Counted from the stretch's first letter, positions 19,948 through 28,285 are shown. The stretch is 64,000 nt of DNA from Bradyrhizobium sp. 21 (GCF_023073335.1 NZ_JADPJG010000003.1:161789-225788); one strand, 5' to 3'. The notes: a model not told the origin generated them from the letters alone. Made by a program: numbers and translations.

Positions 19948-20664
19948 TCAGCCCCGCTCGTCGATCTGGCGCGACAGGATGGCTGAAAATTCGTCGGCGA
20001 AGCCTTCGAGCCGTTGGGCCTGCCGGTTCACCTCGGAGGTGAACTTATTGTAGAAAATAGTGGCAGGAATGGCGGCGATAAGGCCGACGGCGGTCGCAAA
20101 CAGCGCCTCCGCGATACCCGGGGCCACCACCGCCAGGGAAGTATTTTTCGACGCCGCGATCGACTGGAAGCTCGACATGATGCCCCAGACGGTGCCGAAC
20201 AGGCCGACGAACGGGCCTGCGGAGCCGACGGTGGCGAGCACCAGCAGCCGGCGTTCCAGCCGCTCGACCTCGCGGGCGATCGAGACATTCATGACCTTGT
20301 CGATGCGCATCTGAAGGCCTGCGACCGAGCGGGCCTGGCTCTCGAACGAACGCTTCCATTCGCGCATCGCCGCGACGAAGCAGGCCGCCATGGAATGGGT
20401 CGGCTTGGCTGAGAGCGTGCGATAGAGGTCCTCGATCGACTCGCCGGACCAGAAGGCCTGTTCGAAACGGTCCATCGAGCGGCGGGTGCGGGCAAACAGG
20501 AAGATCTTGTCGATGGCGATCGCCCAGACCCAGACCGAGCAGGCGAGAAGCCCCAGCATCACCGCTTTCACGATCCAGTGAGCCTGCCAGAACAGCGCGA
20601 TCAGCGACACGTCCGCGGAAGCGGCAACCGGAAGGGCTGACTGAGCCACGTCGGCCGGATTCAT
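19948..20664 (-). CDS. tolQ: Tol system proton channel subunit TolQ
   Basis: A MotA/TolQ/ExbB family protein of 238 residues with three transmembrane segments (VKAVMLGLLACSVWVWAIAI; VGSAGPFVGLFGTVWGIMSS; ALFATAVGLIAAIPATIFYN). The GLFGTVWGIM and GLIAAIPA motifs are characteristic. It is the first gene of the tol operon here; a ybgC thioesterase, which usually precedes tolQ, is not present. GAGAGGA lies upstream of the ATG. Confidence 0.97.
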   Translation of the reverse strand: MNPADVAQSALPVAASADVSLIALFWQAHWIVKAVMLGLLACSVWVWAIAIDKIFLFARTRRSMDRFEQAFWSGESIEDLYRTLSAKPTHSMAACFVAAMREWKRSFESQARSVAGLQMRIDKVMNVSIAREVERLERRLLVLATVGSAGPFVGLFGTVWGIMSSFQSIAASKNTSLAVVAPGIAEALFATAVGLIAAIPATIFYNKFTSEVNRQAQRLEGFADEFSAILSRQIDERG

Positions 20665-21120
20665 AAGCAGTATCCTCTCAAGGCGATCGTTACCTCATGT
20701 CCCGGCCGGCAAATGGCCGCCGGTTCCCCAATAGCCGCGCTAGAACCGGCGCGGCCGGCAAGCTCGCTCAAAGCCTTGTCTTTCTGGGGTGCAGGGCTCG
20801 TCCAAAGCCGGCCGTCTGCATTCCCTGCCAAGATGTCAAAACTATGGGCCCCGACGACAGCTCCGGGCGCGATTGTCCGCCCTTACCAGAGCCCGGCGTT
20901 GGTTAATGCGAGGTTACCACGGGCGAATTTGGCGCCGGGAAAGGTAGCCGGTGCAGGCGGTTGGAGGGTAGTCGGTGTTCCGGACGCGCCGCCACCTTCG
21001 CATTGCGGCGCAGAGCCCAAAAAGCCACGCGCGACCACGGGGAGCCGGCCGCAGTCCGGAGGAACCACCCTTTGCGCGGAAAATTATTCCGAAAATCACC
21101 TTTCGGCGCGAGGTTTTGCC
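20665..21120. other. Long divergent intergenic region tolQ / DUF2231
   Basis: 456 bp without a convincing gene, between the minus-strand tol operon and a plus-strand membrane protein. It should contain both promoters. Open frames here have no protein-like composition, and I found no ybgC remnant. The segment near 21068-21100 is AT-richer and a likely promoter for the plus-strand gene. Confidence 0.4.
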
Positions 21121-21639
21121 ATGACCGTCAACCCCAAGACGACCGCCGCGATCGGCGATCATCCGCTCCACCCCATGATCATCCCATTCCCCGTCGCCTT
21201 CCTGGTCGGCGCGCCCATCGCCGATCTGGTCTTCATCGGAACCGGCGACAATTTCTGGGCCCGGGCCGCGATGTGGCTGATCGGCGCCGGCATCGTCATG
21301 GCGCTGGTGGCTGCCGGAGCCGGCTTCACCGACTTCTTCAGCGAACCCCGCATTCGCCGGCTCAACGATGCCTGGTACCACATGGTCGGCAATCTCGCGG
21401 CGGTCGTGCTGGCCCTGGTCAATTTCTACCTGCGCTATGCGCAGGGCGCGGAGGCTGCGATCAAGCCGTGGGGCGTGGTGCTCTCCCTGATCGTGGTCGG
21501 CATCCTGCTGTTCACGGGATGGAAGGGCTGGGAGATGGTCTACCGGCATCACGTCGCCGTGCTCGACGCTCCGGGTCAGACCAGTTCGGAGCCGGTCACG
21601 CCGCATCATGGCGGCGAGAGCCACCGCCGCGCCGCCTGA
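21121..21639 (+). CDS. DUF2231 membrane protein
   Basis: A four-helix membrane protein of 172 residues. The family hallmark DHPLHPMIIPFPVAFLVG is present, followed by helices WLIGAGIVMALVAAGAGFTD, HMVGNLAAVVLALVNFYLRY and VVLSLIVVGILLFTGWKGWE. Family role is uncertain; many members sit near redox or cytochrome genes. The start is chosen at the ATG before the DHPLHP core, because the longer upstream frame is low complexity. The His/Ser-rich C-terminal tail is not conserved. Confidence 0.85.
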   Translation: MTVNPKTTAAIGDHPLHPMIIPFPVAFLVGAPIADLVFIGTGDNFWARAAMWLIGAGIVMALVAAGAGFTDFFSEPRIRRLNDAWYHMVGNLAAVVLALVNFYLRYAQGAEAAIKPWGVVLSLIVVGILLFTGWKGWEMVYRHHVAVLDAPGQTSSEPVTPHHGGESHRRAA

Positions 21640-21686
21640 GGGAATTGCGCATCGCCGAGTCCGCTCGGCGTCGTGCAACGCCGTGC

Positions 21687-21743
21687 CTACCACTTCTCCT
21701 TCGAGGTCCGCACGTCGAGTTCGAACGACCAGGCGCTCTCCGG
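21687..21743 (-). pseudogene. Remnant of the 3' end of an SDR gene
   Basis: In the minus frame this encodes PESAWSFELDVRTSKEKW-stop. That is 16 of 18 residues identical to the C-terminus of the intact SDR that ends 1.95 kb away (PERAWSFELDIRTSKEKW). Nucleotide similarity is obvious over about 50 bp and fades upstream. The copy is in the same orientation as the intact gene, and the gamma-glutamyltranspeptidase gene lies between the two. Confidence 0.75.
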
Positions 21744-21888
21744 GAGGCAGGTCGGCCGTCCTCTCTTGGTTCGGGCTTTGCTCAGAAGAATCGGAGGAGC
21801 AGGATGTTTTGCCGGACGAGCGCAACCTGTTAGGGTGTGCCCTCGATAGAATAGAGCCGGAACCAGCGGCCCTCCCAGGGAGCCTTCC

Positions 21889-23625
21889 TTGTACAATCCA
21901 GCAACAAGCGCGCGGTGGATCGCCACCGCGATCGTATCGGTCAGCTTCGTGGCGTTCGGCCCCGCGCACGCGGCGTCGGTCGCGCCGGTCGCCGCCGAAA
22001 ACGGCATGGTCGTCTCCGCGCAGCATCTGGCGACCGAGGTGGGAGTCGAGGTGTTAAAGCGGGGCGGCAATGCCGTCGATGCTGCTGTGGCCGTCGGTTA
22101 CGCCCTCGCCGTCGTCTATCCGGCAGCCGGCAATCTCGGCGGCGGCGGCTTCATGACGATCCAGCTCTCCGACGGCCGCAAGACCTTCCTCGACTTCCGC
22201 GAGACGGCGCCCAAGGGCGCGACTGCCAACATGTATCTCGACAAGGATGGCAACGTCATAAAGGGCATCTCGACCAAGGGACACCTCGCCGTGGGCGTTC
22301 CAGGATCGGTCTCGGGCATGGAATATGCGCGCGAAAAATACGGCACCATGAAGCGCGCCGACCTGCTCGCCCCCGCGATCCAGCTCGCCGAACAAGGCTT
22401 TGCGCTGGACCAGGGCGACATCGACCTGCTGCGCACGGCGACTGACGATTTCAAGGACGATCAGGCATCGAGCGCCATCTTCCTCAAGAACGGCCAGCCG
22501 TTCGACGTGGGCGATAAGCTGGTGCAGTCGGAACTCGCCAAGACCCTGCGCGAGATCAGCGGCAAAGGCACCGACGGCTTCTACAAGGGCTGGGTCGGCA
22601 ACGCCATCGTGGCGTCGAGCCAGGCCGGCAAAGGTCTGATCACGCAGGATGACCTCGACAATTATAAGACCCGCGAGCTCGCCCCGGTCGAATGCGACTA
22701 TCGCGGCTACCACGTGATCTCCGCGCCGCCGCCGAGTTCGGGCGGCGTCGTCATATGCGAGATCCTGAATATCCTGGAGGGTTATCCGCTGAAGGAGCTG
22801 GGCTACCACTCGGCGCAGGCCGTGCACGTGCAGATCGAAGCCATGCGCCACGCTTACGTGGACCGCAACAGTTACCTCGGTGATCCGGACTTCGTGAAGA
22901 ATCCGCTCGATCGCCTCCTCGACAAGGATTACGCGACCAAGATCCGCGCCGTGATCGATCCGAACAAGGCTGGCGTCTCCAAGGACATCAAGCCGGGCGT
23001 TGCGCCACATGAGGGCAGCAACACCACGCACTATTCGATCGCGGACACGGATGGCAACGCTGTATCGGTGACCTACACGCTGAACGACTGGTTCGGCGCC
23101 AAGGTGACGGCGGCCAGGACGGGGGTCCTGCTGAACGATGAAATGGACGACTTCACCGCCAAGGTCGGGGTGCCGAACCTGTATGGCCTGGTGCAGGGCG
23201 AGGCCAACTCCATTGCTCCCGGCAAGCGGCCGCTGTCCTCGATGAGCCCGACCATCGTCACCAAAGACGGCAAGACAGTCATGGTGGTGGGGACGCCCGG
23301 CGGCAGCCGCATTATCACGGCGGTCTTGCAGACCATGATCAACGCGATCGATTACGGCATGAATGCGCAGGAAGCCGTCGACATGCCACGGATCCACCAG
23401 CAATGGCTACCGGACCTGACCAACGTCGAGAACTATGCCCTATCACCGGATACGCAAAAGATTCTGGAAGGCATGGGCCACAAGTTCGGACCGCCGCAGC
23501 CGGCCAACCACCTGGCAGTCATTATCGTCGGCGCGCCGTCACTCAACGGCAAGCAGGTCGGCAACAACCGCTACTATGGCGCCAATGATCCACGCCGCAA
23601 CTCGGGCATGGCTGCGGGGTATTGA
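21889..23625 (+). CDS. ggt: Gamma-glutamyltranspeptidase, periplasmic
   Basis: Hydrolyses or transfers the gamma-glutamyl group of glutathione and related peptides. A signal peptide (WIATAIVSVSFVAFGPAHAA) is followed by NGMVVSAQHLATEVG and the GGGFMTIQ core. The autoprocessing site NTTHYSIAD predicts nucleophile Thr379, giving large and small subunits of about 378 and 200 residues. Downstream GKRPLSSMSPTIV and GTPGGSRIIT complete the oxyanion and binding loops. Translation starts at TTG with AGGGAG upstream; the next ATG would lose the signal peptide. It sits between duplicated SDR ends. Confidence 0.95.
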   Translation: MYNPATSARWIATAIVSVSFVAFGPAHAASVAPVAAENGMVVSAQHLATEVGVEVLKRGGNAVDAAVAVGYALAVVYPAAGNLGGGGFMTIQLSDGRKTFLDFRETAPKGATANMYLDKDGNVIKGISTKGHLAVGVPGSVSGMEYAREKYGTMKRADLLAPAIQLAEQGFALDQGDIDLLRTATDDFKDDQASSAIFLKNGQPFDVGDKLVQSELAKTLREISGKGTDGFYKGWVGNAIVASSQAGKGLITQDDLDNYKTRELAPVECDYRGYHVISAPPPSSGGVVICEILNILEGYPLKELGYHSAQAVHVQIEAMRHAYVDRNSYLGDPDFVKNPLDRLLDKDYATKIRAVIDPNKAGVSKDIKPGVAPHEGSNTTHYSIADTDGNAVSVTYTLNDWFGAKVTAARTGVLLNDEMDDFTAKVGVPNLYGLVQGEANSIAPGKRPLSSMSPTIVTKDGKTVMVVGTPGGSRIITAVLQTMINAIDYGMNAQEAVDMPRIHQQWLPDLTNVENYALSPDTQKILEGMGHKFGPPQPANHLAVIIVGAPSLNGKQVGNNRYYGANDPRRNSGMAAGY

Positions 23626-23638
23626 GAGAAGCGGAGTG

Positions 23639-24349
23639 TCACCACTTCTCCTTCGACGTGCGTATGTCGAGCTCGAACGACCAGGCGCGTTCGGGCTGGC
23701 GGTAGAGGAAGGCGAAGGCATCGACGATGCCTTCGATGTCGATCAGGCTGTCCTGGCGGCCGGCGGCATCCGGAAACCGCGCAAAAATCTTGTCGCCGGC
23801 GATCGCGCCGTCGACCACGACATGGCCAACATGGATACCGTCGGGCGCGTATTCCTTGGCCATGGCCTGCGCCAGCGTGCGCAGCCCCGCCTTGGATGCG
23901 TTGAAGGCGCCATAGCCGGGGCGTCCGCGCAGCGAGGCGCTGGCGCCGGTGAAAAGCAGCGTTCCCGTCTTCTTCGGCGCCATGCGGCGCACCGCCTCGC
24001 GGCCGAACAGGAAGCCGCCAAAGCAGACCACGCGCCAGGCCTGCTCGAAATAGTCGGCCTCCATCTCGATGATCTTGCCGGGCGTGTTGTTGCCGGCGTT
24101 GTAGATGGCGAGGTCGAGGTTTTCGCCGGCGGCATCGAACAGGGCTGCGATGTCTCGCTCGCTGGTCGCGTCCGCAACGACAGGGACGGCCGCGCCGCCC
24201 GCCCTCTCGATATCGCCGGCGACCATCTGCAACGCGGACAGCGTCCGGCCCGCGACGATCACCTTGAGTCCATCGGCCGCAAAGCGCTTGCAGAGCCGGG
24301 CGCCGAGCCCGCGGTCCGGTCCGACGCCGATCACGATTGCCGTTTTCAT
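23639..24349 (-). CDS. Short-chain dehydrogenase-like protein lacking the catalytic Tyr
   Basis: A Rossmann SDR of about 236 residues. The nucleotide-binding loop is unusual (GVGPDRGLGARLC instead of TGxxxGIG), NNAG is replaced by YNAGNN, and the YxxxK motif reads GYGAFNASKAG, so Phe replaces the catalytic Tyr. This is typical of a divergent SDR clade that may bind NAD(P) without classical dehydrogenase chemistry. The ATG with GGAG 8 nt upstream is preferred over a nearby GTG. Its last 18 codons are duplicated beyond ggt. Confidence 0.85.
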   Translation of the reverse strand: MKTAIVIGVGPDRGLGARLCKRFAADGLKVIVAGRTLSALQMVAGDIERAGGAAVPVVADATSERDIAALFDAAGENLDLAIYNAGNNTPGKIIEMEADYFEQAWRVVCFGGFLFGREAVRRMAPKKTGTLLFTGASASLRGRPGYGAFNASKAGLRTLAQAMAKEYAPDGIHVGHVVVDGAIAGDKIFARFPDAAGRQDSLIDIEGIVDAFAFLYRQPERAWSFELDIRTSKEKW

Positions 24350-24379
24350 TCGCACGTCTCCTGGGAACAGATTGATGGC

Positions 24380-25129
24380 TCAAGCCACGGAGGCAGGTTC
24401 AGGGCAGTTGGTCAGTCGCGCCGGATTCCCGACCGCCGTGCAGCCGCCCGGCACGTCTGACGTCACGACCGTATCGGCGCCGATCTTTGCGAAATCGCCG
24501 ATCCCGACGTCGCCGAGAATTGTCGCGCCGGAGCCGATGAACACGCCGCGGCCAATGCGCGGCGAGCGGGTCGGCAGTTCACTGCCACGCCCGATGCTGA
24601 CATTTTGAAGAATGGTGGCCTCATCGCCGATCACCACATTGGCTCCGATCACGATGCCGGTAGCGTGGTCGAGATAGACCGAGGATCCAACGTGTGCTGC
24701 CGGATGGATGCTGACCTGCAGGACGTTCGACGCCTCGTTCTGAAACAGTAGCGCCGCGTCGCGATGGTCATGATGCCAGAGCCAGTTCGAGACGCGCCAG
24801 GCCTGGAGCGCGACATAGCCTTTGAAATGCAGGAGCGGCGGCAGCAGGCCGGCGATGGCGGGATCGCTGCGCACGATGGCCCGCAAGTCGCGGCCGGCCG
24901 CCTCGATCAGATCCGGCTGGCCGCGAAAGGCGTCCCGGGAAAATGTCGTGAAGCGCGCGCGTTCGGCGGCGCGGCCGCCAAGCCGGCGCCCGATCAGGTC
25001 GGCCAGAGCAGCGGTAAAATCGTCATGGGCGAGGATGAGGCCGACAAGAGCCTTGCCGAACAGCGGATCGGCTTCGGCTGCGCGCTGCGCCTCGTCGCGG
25101 ATCTCCTGCCAGAGGTTTTCGCTCGCCAT
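24380..25129 (-). CDS. Serine O-acetyltransferase family protein (CysE-like)
   Basis: A left-handed beta-helix acetyltransferase that would make O-acetylserine for cysteine synthesis. The N-terminal helical domain (MASENLWQEIRDEAQRAAEA) and the core LDHATGIVIGANVVIGDEAT with its catalytic Asp-His are present. The usual GGTGK loop is replaced by QNVSIGRGSELPTRSPRIGR, so this is a divergent paralogue. The C-terminus ends VTSDVPGGCTAVGNPARL and lacks the usual Ile tail that binds cysteine synthase. It is divergent from the desaturase gene. Confidence 0.85.
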   Translation of the reverse strand: MASENLWQEIRDEAQRAAEADPLFGKALVGLILAHDDFTAALADLIGRRLGGRAAERARFTTFSRDAFRGQPDLIEAAGRDLRAIVRSDPAIAGLLPPLLHFKGYVALQAWRVSNWLWHHDHRDAALLFQNEASNVLQVSIHPAAHVGSSVYLDHATGIVIGANVVIGDEATILQNVSIGRGSELPTRSPRIGRGVFIGSGATILGDVGIGDFAKIGADTVVTSDVPGGCTAVGNPARLTNCPEPASVA

Positions 25130-25458
25130 GATCGCCCGCTTCCGCCATCGGTGCCGCCTGCGGTGTTTTGACGCTTCTTCTCACCGTCGGATATAGGCCG
25201 TCGGCAGTCCGCGCGCCACGCTCCCCGTGAGGCTACGAGCTTGCATGCCAGGCAGCCGCGATCATATATAGTCAGTCAAGTTCCCGGCCGAAGCTTTGGC
25301 CTCAGGTTGGCCTTGCTGCGTACTCTTTGCCAGCGTTGTCCGGGCAAAGCATCTTTAGTCCTCCGGTGGTCCACCATCCGCGGATTTTTCGTACGCGGCG
25401 GCCCTTGGTGCTGCCGAAGCGAATCCCGAGTCCCCGTCATCCAAGGTCACGCCAATAC
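25130..25458. other. Intergenic region cysE-like / desaturase
   Basis: 329 bp between divergent genes. An AT-rich ATCATATATAGTCAGTC around 25261-25277 is a possible -10 region for the desaturase. The longer open frame into this region has no protein-like sequence. I see no other feature. Confidence 0.4.
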
Positions 25459-26628
25459 ATGTCGCCCAACGCCCCCGCCCAAGATCACGACCACCACGAC
25501 GACATCATGTATCCGTCCGCCCTGCCGTTCCTGCTGGTCCATCTCGGCTGCTTTGCTGCCATCTGGACGGGCGTCACCTGGCAGGCCCTCGCGATCTGCG
25601 GGTCACTGTATGTCGTGCGCATGTTTGCGATCGGGGCAGGCTACCACCGCTATTTCTCGCATAAGGCTTTTGCCACCGGCCGGGTGTTTCAATTCATCCT
25701 GGCCTGCCTTGCGCAGAGCACCGCGCAGAAGAGCGTCTTGTGGTGGGCGGCCAAGCATCGGCACCATCATCTGCATTCCGATACCGAATTGGACGTGCAT
25801 TCGCCGCGTCAGCGCGGCTTCCTGTACAGCCATCTCGGCTGGATTTTTTACCGGGAGCACGACGAGACCGACCTCGTGAAGGTCGGCGATCTCGCGGTCT
25901 ATCCGGAACTTGTGTGGCTGCATCGGCTGGAACTCCTGCCGGCCTTTGTGCTTGCAGCGCTCTGTTTCCTGGTTGCGGGGTGGTCGGGTCTGGTCGTTGG
26001 CTTCCTGTGGAGCACGGTGCTGGTCTATCACGCGACCTTCTGCATCAATTCCCTCGCCCATGTGCACGGACGCAAGCGCTACGTGACGGGCGATGATTCC
26101 CGCAACAACTGGCTGCTGGCGTTGTTCACCATGGGTGAGGGCTGGCACAACAATCACCACGCCTACCAGAGCAGCGTAAGACAGGGCTTTTACTGGTGGG
26201 AAATCGACGTGACCTATTACATCCTGAAGGTTCTGTCCTGGTTCGGAATCGTCTGGAACATGAAGTCGCCGCCCGAACAGGTGCTACGCAACGAGCAGGC
26301 ACTCGGCGCGCGGGTCATCAATCGGGCGGCCCGCGAGCTTGCCGGACGATTCGATGCTCACGCTCTGGCAGACGCAATCTCGTCGGCGCTGCGCCGGGCC
26401 GATCCGGCTCAGCTGCAACTGCCAACGCTGCACGACATTCTCAATCGCGCCCATGAAGGCGTCGATGCGCTGACGCATCTGCATCTGCCGAAGATTCCGA
26501 GCCGAGACGAGTTTCTCGCCGAGGCGAGGGCGATGTTCGCGCGAACGCGATCCCTCAACGAGATCGTGGATTACGCCTACGAACACTTCCTGGAATCGGT
26601 TCGTACGCAACTCGTCACGGCGCGCTGA
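25459..26628 (+). CDS. Membrane acyl-CoA/lipid fatty acid desaturase
   Basis: A diiron membrane desaturase that introduces a cis double bond in an acyl chain, most like the delta-9 acyl-CoA type. About 389 residues. The three histidine boxes are present: HRYFSH (GYHRYFSHKAF), HRHHH (AKHRHHHLHSD) and HNNHH (EGWHNNHHAYQSS), together with the NSLAHVHG motif. Four to five hydrophobic segments surround them. The C-terminal 110 residues form a charged helical extension beyond the catalytic domain. The chosen ATG starts a His/Asp-rich N-terminus. Confidence 0.93.
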   Translation: MSPNAPAQDHDHHDDIMYPSALPFLLVHLGCFAAIWTGVTWQALAICGSLYVVRMFAIGAGYHRYFSHKAFATGRVFQFILACLAQSTAQKSVLWWAAKHRHHHLHSDTELDVHSPRQRGFLYSHLGWIFYREHDETDLVKVGDLAVYPELVWLHRLELLPAFVLAALCFLVAGWSGLVVGFLWSTVLVYHATFCINSLAHVHGRKRYVTGDDSRNNWLLALFTMGEGWHNNHHAYQSSVRQGFYWWEIDVTYYILKVLSWFGIVWNMKSPPEQVLRNEQALGARVINRAARELAGRFDAHALADAISSALRRADPAQLQLPTLHDILNRAHEGVDALTHLHLPKIPSRDEFLAEARAMFARTRSLNEIVDYAYEHFLESVRTQLVTAR

Positions 26629-26640
26629 CCGAGTCTCTCT

Positions 26641-26690
26641 GGACCAAGACTCTCCAGAGCAAGACTTTCCAGACCAAGGCAATCCAGACG
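26641..26690. repeat. Degenerate 15-bp tandem repeat after the desaturase gene
   Basis: About three units of CCAGANCAAGRCWNT follow one another (26641-26653 partial, 26654-26668, 26669-26683, then a partial copy), between the desaturase stop and the hairpin. Confidence 0.6.
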
Positions 26691-26725
26691 GTTGTGGCGG
26701 CCTGCCGCGCATTCCCAAAGCCAAA

Positions 26726-26756
26726 CCGCCCGCCTGCGGGTTGCGCAGGCGGGCGG
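26726..26756. terminator. Hairpin terminator between convergent genes
   Basis: A perfect 13-bp stem (CCGCCCGCCTGCG with its complement) and 5-nt loop. On the minus strand it is followed by TTTGGCTTT, so it best serves the DUF2852 gene, and possibly also the convergent desaturase gene. Confidence 0.75.
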
Positions 26757-26818
26757 CTCGGGGCCATCAGGACTTTGGGGGCATGCGCCTGAAGGCTTTG
26801 AGAGGTGTCAGTCCTAGA

Positions 26819-27310
26819 TCAGCCTTGCTGCTGGTCGGTCGGCGGCGGGGTTGGGCGCGCCTTGTGCTGGGACATGAACTGGTCGAACTCTTCCTTGTCC
26901 TTGGCGTGACGCAGACGGTCGAGGAAGTTCTTGAACTCGACCTGCTCTTCCTCGAGCCGCTGAAGAGTCTCGGTGCGGTATTCGTCGAAGGCGCGGTTAC
27001 CGCTCGAAGGCGGGCCGAACCCGAAGCCAAAACCGCGGCGCTCCATGTGGCCGCGCATGCGGTCCATCTTGTACTGCATCCGCTCCATCTTGTTCTGCCA
27101 ACGGTCCTGATTGCTCCAGCACGACATTCTTCTGCTCCCGAGTGTGAAAAAGAGAAGGGCAAGTCCGATCGGCCACCAGATGATGAAGCCGAGGATGGTC
27201 ACGGCGATCCAGCCGGGATGCCAGGGCGTGTCGAGCATGCGGGGACGCTCGTAGTGTTGGTGTTGGTCTGAGGAACCGCGCCATCGATTGACATCAGCGG
27301 TGTAGGCCAT
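26819..27310 (-). CDS. DUF2852 family membrane-associated protein
   Basis: About 163 residues with one long hydrophobic segment (WIAVTILGFIIWWPIGLALL) and then a charged helical region rich in Met/Arg (KMERMQYKMDRMRGHMERRG) and a Glu/Gln-rich helix. This is the DUF2852 arrangement. Function unknown. Three in-frame ATGs occur; the third is favoured because GGAG lies 6 nt ahead. It has a 19-bp palindrome just upstream, and the TetR gene lies directly upstream on the same strand, which suggests TetR control. Confidence 0.8.
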   Translation of the reverse strand: MAYTADVNRWRGSSDQHQHYERPRMLDTPWHPGWIAVTILGFIIWWPIGLALLFFTLGSRRMSCWSNQDRWQNKMERMQYKMDRMRGHMERRGFGFGFGPPSSGNRAFDEYRTETLQRLEEEQVEFKNFLDRLRHAKDKEEFDQFMSQHKARPTPPPTDQQQG

Positions 27311-27344
27311 TTCCATCTCCATGACGGCATCAGCGCCGTTGTGA

Positions 27345-27363
27345 ATGTAAATAACATTTACAT
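27345..27363. promoter_or_regulatory. TetR operator A upstream of the DUF2852 gene
   Basis: A perfect 19-bp palindrome, ATGTAAATAACATTTACAT, 35-53 nt before the favoured DUF2852 start. 14 of 19 bases match a second site at the TetR start, so both are likely bound by the same TetR protein. Confidence 0.8.
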
Positions 27364-27430
27364 AGCTAAATCATCCCGCGATTTTGTCAAGCCGGCCGGC
27401 CAACAGGGCCGCGGAATTATTTGCGCAACT

Positions 27431-28183
27431 TTATTTCGGCTTGCCCCAAGGACCGCCGGGAGTGCCGCCGGGAGGCACGCCAGAACCGGAGGACGCCTCC
27501 GGTGGCACCGGCGGCGGCTCGGCGCTTTTCGCAGACGAACTGCGATCGGTCGGGAAGCCGAGACCGCGCAAATAGATCAGCACTTCGGCTTCGAGCAGCT
27601 CATCCGGCGACATCGGCAGTTTTCGCCGTGCCGCATCGCCACGCGAGAACAGCGAGGCCACGCCGTGCGCCATCGACCAGATGTGCAGCGCCATCATCAT
27701 CGCTGGCGGCCGCGGCGCACCGGGCGGCGCAAGTGCCGCAAGCCGCTCGGCGGCGGCTCGAATGACGTTGAAAGCACGTTCGCTGGCGGCCTGGAGCGCC
27801 GGATTGGCATCGATCGGGAGGCCAGACTCGAACATCGCGTTGTAGAAAGCCGGCTCCTCGCGGGCGAAGGCGAGATAGGCTCGGCCGACACGCTCGAACG
27901 CGGTGACCGTATCGGGGCGGCCGTCGTCCCAGGCCGCGGTCAACCGGGCCTCGAACTGCTCGAAGCCGCGCTGCGCGATCGAGGACAGCAGCTCGTCGCG
28001 ATCGCGGAAATGCCGGTAAGGCGCCGCCGCGCTGACGCCGGCCATGCGCGCGGCATCGGCGAAGGTGAAGCCGGCCGCACCCTTCTCGGCGATCAGCCCG
28101 AGGGCAGCCTGCAACAGGGCTTCCTTCAGATTGCCGTGGTGATAGCCGCGCTCGGCGCGGCGCTCTTCCTTGCGCCAGCTCAT
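27431..28183 (-). CDS. TetR-family transcriptional regulator
   Basis: 250 residues. The N-terminal helix-turn-helix YHHGNLKEALLQAALGLIAE and the recognition region ADAARMAGVSAAAPYRHFRD are typical. The C-terminal ligand domain has a WSMAHGVASLFSRGD helix of the WHG-type TetR C-terminal family. The C-terminal tail is Pro/Gly/Ser-rich and likely disordered. An operator overlaps its own start codon, so autorepression is expected. It precedes the DUF2852 gene. Confidence 0.92.
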   Translation of the reverse strand: MSWRKEERRAERGYHHGNLKEALLQAALGLIAEKGAAGFTFADAARMAGVSAAAPYRHFRDRDELLSSIAQRGFEQFEARLTAAWDDGRPDTVTAFERVGRAYLAFAREEPAFYNAMFESGLPIDANPALQAASERAFNVIRAAAERLAALAPPGAPRPPAMMMALHIWSMAHGVASLFSRGDAARRKLPMSPDELLEAEVLIYLRGLGFPTDRSSSAKSAEPPPVPPEASSGSGVPPGGTPGGPWGKPK

Positions 28184-28201
28184 GTGAACGACTTTTACAT
28201 G
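28181..28201. promoter_or_regulatory. TetR operator B overlapping the tetR start
   Basis: The imperfect palindrome CATGTGAACGACTTTTACAT-G covers the TetR start codon. Its inner 19 bases match operator A at 14 positions, with identical outer half-sites apart from one base. Confidence 0.75.
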
Positions 28202-28234
28202 AGCCGTGGGTGAAGGTCACTAGCCCTCACCCGT

Positions 28235-28272
28235 CATTCCGGGGGCGATGCGCCAGCATCGAACCCGGAATG
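28235..28272. repeat. 17-bp arm inverted repeat (dispersed hairpin type)
   Basis: Arms CATTCCGGGGGCGATGC and GCATCGAACCCGGAATG pair with two mismatches around a 4-nt loop. Similar 'CATTCCGGG...CCCGGAATG' hairpins are common between Bradyrhizobium genes. Here it lies between the TetR promoter and the end of the YciI-like gene, and could act as an mRNA 3' end element. Confidence 0.7.
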
Positions 28273-28285
28273 GCGGTGCGCTCGG

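Noticed and set aside
20665..21120. ybgC thioesterase upstream of tolQ
   Set aside because: No frame in this gap has thioesterase motifs, so ybgC is absent here.
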